Shown: in pieces, positions 11,501-64,000 of the stretch
How positions within the stretch are numbered: position 1 is the stretch's first letter
Layout: each line of letters opens with the position of its first letter
From: Lichenostomus cassidix
Lineage: Eukaryota; Chordata; Aves; Passeriformes; Meliphagidae
Direction of reading: 5' to 3'
NCBI GenBank assembly: GCA_008360975.2
Contig: CM039181.1
Coordinates: 7,610,380-7,674,379 of the forward strand
Length of the DNA: 64,000 nt
Notes under the pieces: generated by a model
What the model was told of the DNA's origin: nothing
Database searches by the model: none
The model's input: only the letters and a program-made list of their open reading frames with translations
Program-made: the position numbers and the translations under genes

Positions 11501-13376
11501 CTGGAGTTGAGAGAAAAGCTCAATCAATTAAAAATCATAGCTTGTGTTTCTCTCATAACAAACAACATGGTGGGTGCAGCAATTGTAGATGTGCCTGATT
11601 TTGCTGAGCAGCTGAAAAGGATCTCCCTTCCTCTTCTTGAAGGCATGAACAAGAAGTAAGGTTTTTTTTACTCTTTTTTTAAACTCTTTTTATGGACAGG
11701 AAACAGTTGGAAGCAATTCTAGTGTCATATCCAGTACTTATTATTAGGAAGATACCAAATTTTAATTTATCTATTCCCTTTACAATACAAGTCCACTATA
11801 TGTTAGACATGTGTTTTCAATCCTGGATTTTAATGAAATCTTAATCATGATGTTAATGTCCAGATTTTGGAGCTTAGTAGTAAAAGTTCATTCATATACT
11901 CCCAATACTGGAGAGATTGTGGCAATACATTCACTAAATTATCTTGCCAGTTGCTTCAAATTTTTTGTAGGTAGTTCAGGTTATTTGGCTGCCTGTTTCT
12001 TCTGCCAAGCAAGTCTGATGTATGTGATTGTCTTCTAAAATAGTTTTCCGCTCTGCTTTTTCTCATGAAGTGCTATGTGTGTGGCCCAGAAAAACACTTA
12101 GGCACATGGACAAAGTGAACTGGTGTCACTGCTGCAACATTTAAAATATTTTTCCCATTTGAATCACAATTAGGTCCTTATTTTATCTTCCACACAGAGA
12201 TTTTCCTGTATCTGTATGTATATCCTGTAGATATACATAAATCTGCAGCAAAAGATGAAAGCTTTTCAAAATTCCCTCATTGCAGAGAGCAGGTTGAAAA
12301 TAAAAGGGAAAGGAGACAAGTGAGGGCACTTTACAACTTATGCTACAGAAACTGCAGAATTTAATGCTTTTCTGTTTCTTCCAGAAGTTTTGATTTGAAG
12401 GAGGCTCTGAATGCTATTGGTGTCCAGATTTGCAGCACAGTGAACAAGTCTCTAAGTGAAAGAGATCTTCCCACTCTTAGTGAAGAAACACAGAGTAATT
12501 TAATGGGTCAAATCGCTCATATTGTTGAGAAGAATAATCCTGTCTGTTCCTTGATTGGTTAGTAAGATACTACATAATTGTCATATTGTATGTGTCTGTT
12601 TATAAACTTACTTCCAGCAAACTTAATCAGCTGTCTAATTATCTTCTAAAACCATTTTCTTACTGTTGTAAGGTAAGGCTGAACTAAGACTAATGAAATG
12701 TTGTTTACTTAGAGATGGTGTTCTTGGTATGCTGCAGAGCATGGTTAGTCACAGCTAGAAATAATTCCAGAAGTGCCTGTAGAGACAAGCCTAGGCAACC
12801 TAGTATTTTGGAGAGGAATTTAGAAAAACGAGTGCTATTCAGTCTCCTTTCTATCTGTTCTGGATTTAAACCTATGGGGTTTTTTTTTCCTTTGAGTCTA
12901 CTTCATATTAGGTAATGTAACTTGTTGCAGTAGATTTATGCTGTGTCCACCTTGCAGTGGCCAAATTTAAGAAGCTTACATTAGTGTTTCCCACCCTGTC
13001 ACCGTCTTGGGGAAGTTGTTGCTTACATTGTTGGATTTTTTGCTGTGCTCATGTGCAGGGTGCTTACAAAGTGACTGTGGCTTCATCTTGGGTTTACATT
13101 TGTTTTGAGCATACTTTCCATTCTATTTCAGACAAACGAATCCAGCTCTTCTTGAGAAGCTTGCTTGCTCTTCCAAGTTTTCAGAAGTGCATGCCTACTA
13201 TGCCAGGAGGCCTTTCTGTGATTCAGAGAGAGATGGAGCTTCTTGGATCTCAGTATGCAAGCATTGTGAACTTCAATAAAAAAGTGTATGGACCATTCTA
13301 TGCAAACATACTTAGAAAACTGCTTTTTCCTGAGGCAGCGATGGAGAAAACAGAAGCAGAAACATCTAGCAATTAA
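5395..13376 (+). CDS. TCP11L2: TCP11L2, T-complex 11-like protein 2 (spliced, nine coding exons)
   Basis: The coding exons are 5395-5530, 6791-6926, 7163-7283, 8062-8282, 9171-9307, 10223-10410, 11474-11655, 12385-12557 and 13132-13376. They sum to 1539 nt, giving 512 residues and a TAA stop, close to the roughly 519 residues I recall for human TCP11L2. All phases join without frameshift. The protein has a Ser/Asp-rich N-terminal tail (about residues 8-43) followed by a long, mostly helical Tcp11-family domain (about 50-505). Characteristic segments are NLSNWTLAHEIAVN, EVLDTDLIRQQAEHNAVD and the C-terminal VYGPFYANILRKLLF. A second Ser-rich acidic linker lies near residues 260-280. The biochemical role of the family is poorly defined: yeast Sok1 is linked to cAMP signalling, TCP11 to sperm, and TCP11L2 has been reported to act with the formin FMNL2 in muscle-cell migration. 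The gene name rests on remembered similarity; TCP11L1 is less likely given the tail and the POLR3B neighbour. Confidence 0.93.
6791..6926 (+). CDS. TCP11L2: TCP11L2 coding exon 2
   Basis: The acceptor TTGTTCCAG ends at 6790 and is followed directly by CAG, making a NAGNAG tandem acceptor; the donor GTAAGA starts at 6927. It encodes residues 46-90 and begins the conserved Tcp11 domain with the segment VITFDELMAATRNLSNW. The next 236-bp intron is the shortest in this gene. Confidence 0.92.
7163..7283 (+). CDS. TCP11L2: TCP11L2 coding exon 3
   Basis: The acceptor TATTCCACAG ends at 7162 and the donor GTAATG starts at 7284. It completes a split Ser codon and encodes residues 91-131, including the segment IVHKAFWDHLESELNEDPP of the Tcp11 domain. 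It ends in phase 0. Confidence 0.93.
8062..8282 (+). CDS. TCP11L2: TCP11L2 coding exon 4
   Basis: The acceptor follows a pyrimidine tract ending CTACTTTAG at 8061. It encodes residues 132-204 plus two bases, including the highly conserved QICEVLDTDLIRQQAEH segment. The donor is GTTGGT at 8283, a weak variant. A nearby GTATTT would put the next exon out of frame, so 8282 is the only end that fits. Confidence 0.92.
9171..9307 (+). CDS. TCP11L2: TCP11L2 coding exon 5
   Basis: The acceptor CTCCTTTCAG ends at 9170 and the donor GTATGT starts at 9308. It encodes residues 205-250, including QIFHVLDLMKVDMANYTI and the conserved YERTKFQEILEETP, and leaves one base of a Ser codon. Confidence 0.93.
10223..10410 (+). 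CDS. TCP11L2: TCP11L2 coding exon 6 with Ser-rich linker
   Basis: The acceptor ATGCTTAG ends at 10222 and the donor GTAAGA starts at 10411. It encodes residues 251-313. An amphipathic start (TTEWIKESIEDEL) is followed by a Ser/Asp-rich, probably disordered linker and then the conserved SPTLVLNNGYLKLLQWDY segment. It ends in phase 0. Confidence 0.93.
10411..11473 (+). other. TCP11L2: TCP11L2 intron 6 with a short antisense coding-like patch
   Basis: This ~1.06 kb intron is less AT-rich than its neighbours. On the minus strand between 11220 and 10929 two adjacent frames read like protein, the second running from ATG 11069 to a TAG at 10929 (46 codons, Ser/Thr/Lys rich). No matching family was recognised and the length is within chance, so no gene is called. 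Confidence 0.3.
11474..11655 (+). CDS. TCP11L2: TCP11L2 coding exon 7
   Basis: The acceptor TCAATTCTAG ends at 11473 and the donor GTAAGG starts at 11656. It encodes residues 314-373 plus two bases, including LNQLKIIACVSLITNNMVGA, one of the best conserved Tcp11-family stretches. Confidence 0.93.
12385..12557 (+). CDS. TCP11L2: TCP11L2 coding exon 8
   Basis: The acceptor TTTCTTCCAG ends at 12384 and is followed by AAG, a second potential tandem acceptor in this gene. The donor is GTTAGT at 12558. It encodes residues 374-431 plus one base, with the segment LKEALNAIGVQICSTVNK. Confidence 0.92.
13132..13376 (+). CDS. TCP11L2: TCP11L2 last coding exon (stop TAA 13374-13376)
   Basis: The acceptor TTCTATTTCAG ends at 13131. 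It encodes residues 432-512, including KRIQLFLRSLLALPSFQKCM and the family's C-terminal signature VYGPFYANILRKLLF, followed by a short charged tail and TAA. An ATTAAA overlaps the stop codon but is too early to be a likely poly(A) signal. Confidence 0.94.
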
Positions 13377-14069
13377 AAATGTACCTTTTTTATCTTCCAA
13401 GACAGTGGGGAGGTCACATCTCTAAGAACAGCCTACTCCAGTGACTGTTGATGGAAAAAGGTTTTGTAAAATGTATACAGATAGTTTCTGAAATTCACTG
13501 TAAAGAAATTAATGTCAAAGTATATATATATTTTAACAGAAAAATACTTGTTTAATGGATTGTCACTTGTAATAGCCAGTGAATTATTAATTTTCATAGC
13601 AAACATTTATTGTGACTCACAGTGGGAAAGAGCTGGCAAAGTACTTAGTGTTTTGCCACCATCAAAACAATGTTATTCTTCAACTCAAATATATTTACAT
13701 GTAGGAATGCATATTATGAAATGACAAAACAACTGTAGATAAAATGTACTATGCTTACATTGTATTTTGTAGAGTAACATCTCAGACAACAATTATGTTT
13801 CTGAAAATACTTTGGGAAGAAAGTGTAGCATAGCTGCTTCAGTAACCAAACCCAGGTTCATGCTAGGCCAAGTTCAGGTACTCCTGCAGTTACTGGACCC
13901 AGAACTTTGCCTCTGTTCCATTAAGGAATGCCAGTGTTACAAGCTGTTTGCAGGATAGCAGTTACAGCAGAGGCAGCAATCACCACTTCAAGTAGGAATC
14001 ATTCAGAACTTCTCAACTGTAATTGAGATTAATGATAAACGTCTTAGAAACACGATTTTGGGGGGGTGG

Positions 14070-14075
14070 AATAAA
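14070..14075 (+). terminator. TCP11L2: Proximal poly(A) signal AATAAA of TCP11L2
   Basis: A canonical hexamer about 0.7 kb after the stop codon, followed within 30-40 bases by the T/G-rich stretch ATTTTGTTTATTCAG, which fits a downstream element. Confidence 0.5.
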
Positions 14076-15360
14076 TTTCTGTATATAATGTTTATAAGCA
14101 TTTTGTTTATTCAGTGCAGGTCAAACAGATCTTTAATATGTCTATGTACTGATCTTTGATCTAAATGGATGGGTATTAAGTATTTTTGAGTTGGGTTTTT
14201 CTAACCTTTGTTCCCAAAAGCACTTAAGACTGACCTTACAGTGTACCACAGAACTACCACTCTTTCAGGGTATCCAACAGAATGTAAGTTTTTCATAGGA
14301 TATCTTTAGTCCTGAAAGCAAGAACCCCAGTAATTAGTAATTTTTGAAAATATTATTAGATTCACTTTTTCACAGAGTCTGTGAGAAATGCTCCCGTTTT
14401 CCTCAAATTTCTTTGGCCCCAAGACTTAGTTCCCATTCAAGGCATTGGGAATCTTGCATACAGAAAATGAATAGGATTGAAATTGAGAAATGTGGAAGTG
14501 AACTTCTTTAAGTTTACACAGGCTTTATTTTGCATATTTCAGATTAGTGGGATTAGATAGTGCTGGAATACATATTATAGACATGTTCTTGTCTATGAAA
14601 TTGAGTAATTTACTTGAAAATTATATTTTAATATATTACCATATAATACTCCTTTTGAGAAGTCATATATAGAAAACTTCAGTGTGGTACAAGTTATAGC
14701 TTGTTTTTAATATTTTATATTACAATCTATTTTTTATGAAGAGACAGAAGTAACCTGTAAAAGCTTAATGTGTCACACAAATTGTATGTGTACATTACTG
14801 TGTCTATCATAAAGGTCTAAAAAATCCTGGGCATTATTAGCACTGTGGTTTTGTAGTCCATTTTTACAGGATTGTGTACCCTTTATAGCAAAGGAAATTA
14901 CTTCTAGTCAGTTGTTCTTCAGTGTCCAAGGACTTTGGTCACATCTACATGTTAAGGAAAACTTTCTTCGAAATGCCTTTTTAGAGAAATTTCTCTAGTG
15001 CACTTCTGTTCTATCCCTTGTAAAAGCATTGCACAAAATAACGATGAACACATATTTTAAAGGGAACTGTTTCTTGGAAAACCTGCAAGAAAGGAACTCT
15101 TAGAATATAATAACTGTGCCACTAGGTAAGCCAGGCTTGCTCAGATGAATATGAAATTTTAGTAGGCAATTCAAAATCATCAAGAGAATGCATTTCAAAA
15201 GCAGGTATGGGGAATGAATCTTAGGGATTTGCTACATCTTTAGAAATACCTACATAGTTTTGAGCTTCAGCCAAAAGAGGATTTTATGAATATTTGAAGG
15301 TGATTACAAACATGATTATGAACTTTTTATTGCAATATTTTATATGCATTCTGTTGTACA

Positions 15361-15366
15361 AATAAA
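15361..15366 (+). terminator. TCP11L2: Distal poly(A) signal AATAAA of TCP11L2
   Basis: A canonical hexamer about 2 kb after the stop, preceded by the T-rich, TGTA-containing stretch TTCTGTTGTAC, which fits an upstream element. It is the last hexamer before the POLR3B CpG island and the likeliest end of the long 3' UTR. Confidence 0.5.
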
Positions 15367-15390
15367 TATGAAACTATAGCTCTTTAATGA

Positions 15391-16500
15391 ACTGGGAAAA
15401 CTGTCATACTAGTTTTTACCAGTAAATATTCAAAAGATAGCATTCATTGGGGGGTTTTGGTGATTAAGGTGACTTGCAAAGGGCATTTTATAGCATGGCC
15501 TATGTTTCAAATGATTGTTTAATGTGTTTTAATTTAATGTTTCAAACATGGACATTGCATCTGTTTAGTCATGTGCATGTGTTGCATGCTGTTTATGCTA
15601 CTGTGGCTGAAATGCACTTGCCTCTACTCTGAAGTTGTCCTTGTGAAACAAGATGCCATTCTGTAGCAGCTTTGTTAAAAAACAAGTATTTGAGGATTTG
15701 TACGCATTAAATTTTGTTTGTGATACCATCAGTGGTGAAAAGTCATTTATACAAACCTTCTTAACTGCAAATACATTGTTAAATGCCAAAGATAAATTAC
15801 TCCACAAATAATATGTTGTGATCGTTTTTCTGTTACTTCTCCGGAGCACCTCTAATGTAGAGTAGTGACTTTAATCCAGCTGTACAGATAATATTCAATA
15901 TTACACGGAAGATGTCTGGGTTTTGCATGGCAAAGTTTGGGGTGGGTTCTATGAGCAGCTGCTCCAAGTTTCCCCCTGTGTCCTACAGAGGACTTGCATG
16001 GATCAAACACGGATTGCCACGTATTAAACAGATTCTGCACCGACTGTGCGCTGTCGGCAGGAAACTAAATGGAAGCAGTGTGAAATGTTACTGCTCTTTA
16101 GGGTAGCAGCCTTGCTGTCCAGGATGGGAGAGCCCAGCCCAGCTCCGGGAATGTCATTCATATGAACCTGAGCCAGGCAGACGTGTTTTCTCACCCTGCT
16201 TTTAGAATTTACTTAGCAATGATTACATTACTACCTATATGTATACATCCAAAAACTTACTGCCACAGGGATCTGCAGAGATCAGTAATGCTTCTCGTTC
16301 TATCTTGAGCTGGGGCAGAGGAGTGGCTCCTAATTTCACTGGGTTTGGTGTCTCTAGAGCACCGACCCTTGGAAAGGGAAACTAGTAAGTTTCAGGTGAT
16401 TCAGCTACAGCATCCAAGATCAGAAGGCAGCACTAATAATAATACTAAAATCTTGTGCCCCTCGTTGCTTTACACGCTAAAAGTTGCAGAAAAGCCGTTT
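15391..16500. other. Intergenic spacer TCP11L2-POLR3B
   Basis: About 1.1 kb between the distal TCP11L2 poly(A) signal and the POLR3B CpG island. It is AT-rich at first and turns GC-rich after about 15950. Open frames of up to 83 codons are present, but none resembles a known family or has splice context. No RNA gene or repeat was recognised. Confidence 0.5.
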
Positions 16501-16590
16501 AAAGCCCAAATGTCCTGCCGCCTCCCTACCCCTGCATGAGGGCTGGCGCTGAGGGGCGTGGGGATTCGGGGAAACCCTGAGGGCTGAACC

Positions 16591-16916
16591 TGAGGGGACA
16601 CCGGGAAGGGCCGGGCACCGGTTATAGAGCCCCGGGAGGGACCCGAGCACCGGGAGGAGGCCGGGCACCGGCGGGGCTGGGCTGCAGGGCCCCTGGAAGG
16701 GCTGGGGCACCGGCGGGGCTGGGCTGCAGGGTCCCGGGAAGGGCTGGGGCACCGGCGGGGCTGGGCTGCAGGGTCCCGGGAAGGGCTGGGGCACCGGCGG
16801 AGGTTGGGCTGCAGGGTCCCGGGAAGGGCTGGGGCACCGGCGGAGGTTGGGCTGCAGGGTCCCGGGAAGGGCTGGGGCACCGGCAGAGGTTGGGCTGCAG
16901 GGTCCCGGCCGCCCTC
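16591..16916. repeat. GC-rich minisatellite, 42-43-bp unit, just upstream of the POLR3B start codon
   Basis: The motif GCTGCAGGG recurs at 16681, 16723, 16765, 16808, 16851 and 16894: three units of 42-bp spacing, then 43-bp spacing after a one-base gain (GGCGGGGCTGG becoming GGCGGAGGTTGG). Each unit also contains GGAAGGGCTGGGGCACCGGC. Degenerate units rich in GGGCACCGG extend back to about 16591. The last copy stops about 115 bases before the ATG. Long Pro-rich (minus) and Gly-rich (plus) open frames across it are products of the repeat. Confidence 0.92.
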
Positions 16917-17030
16917 GCTACTCGTGCCGCCCTCAGCGCTCTTCGCGCAGGGCCGGAACCTTCGGGCTCGGCACCGGCTGGCGGGGGGACGCGCTGGGCT
17001 GCAGCGCCTCGGTGCGCGGCTCCGGGCGCG

Positions 17031-64000
<46,970 letters not shown>

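Larger units (their letters stand above)
5531..13131 (+). other. TCP11L2: TCP11L2 introns 2-9 taken together
   Basis: Introns are 5531-6790, 6927-7162, 7284-8061, 8283-9170, 9308-10222, 10411-11473, 11656-12384 and 12558-13131, all GT-AG. They are AT-rich. Intron 4 holds a pure 19-base T run at 7850-7868. Apart from the patch noted in 10411-11473, nothing with coding, RNA or mobile-element character was seen. Confidence 0.6.
13377..15390 (+). other. TCP11L2: TCP11L2 3' untranslated region
   Basis: This AT-rich stretch after the TAA has no long open frame. Two AATAAA hexamers (14070 and 15361) are candidate poly(A) signals, giving a UTR of about 0.7 or 2.0 kb. A short TA run is at 13521-13532. 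The 3' limit is inferred, not seen. Confidence 0.6.

Overview
This window is nuclear DNA from a vertebrate, most likely a bird. Both genes are split into short exons with GT-AG introns, the spacers are AT-rich and rich in T-runs, and both promoters sit in CpG islands. Introns are compact: about 8 kb covers the coding part of TCP11L2 and about 47 kb covers 21 coding exons of POLR3B. The avian call is an inference from compactness and general texture; no bird-specific repeat such as an intact CR1 was recognised.

Layout: (1) 1-1330, GC-rich CpG-island promoter with a partial ~60-bp tandem repeat and a probable non-coding first exon ending at 564. (2) 5395-13376, nine coding exons of TCP11L2 on the + strand; the spliced product is 512 residues. 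(3) 13377-~15390, an AT-rich 3' UTR with two poly(A) signals. (4) ~15391-17030, a short intergenic gap ending in a second CpG island that carries a 42-43-bp minisatellite immediately before the next start codon. (5) 17031-64000, POLR3B on the + strand, the second-largest subunit of RNA polymerase III. Coding exons 1-21 give 817 residues plus one base and end in the hybrid-binding domain; the rest of the gene lies beyond the window. The order TCP11L2 then POLR3B on one strand matches the arrangement I know from human chromosome 12.

Every exon junction was checked by reading phase: all 30 coding exons join without a frameshift or stop. The two genes are not known to share a pathway; they are neighbours by conserved synteny.

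Beyond the genes, the observations most worth checking are a well-formed 71-bp cryptic exon in POLR3B intron 9 that would act as a poison exon, a perfect 19-bp-arm hairpin in intron 8, the promoter-proximal minisatellite, two NAGNAG tandem acceptors in TCP11L2, homeodomain-site-rich intronic blocks that may be enhancers, and an antisense open frame in intron 6 that may be a decayed retrocopy. I found no convincing new biological system, no CRISPR array, no tRNA or rRNA gene and no intact mobile element.
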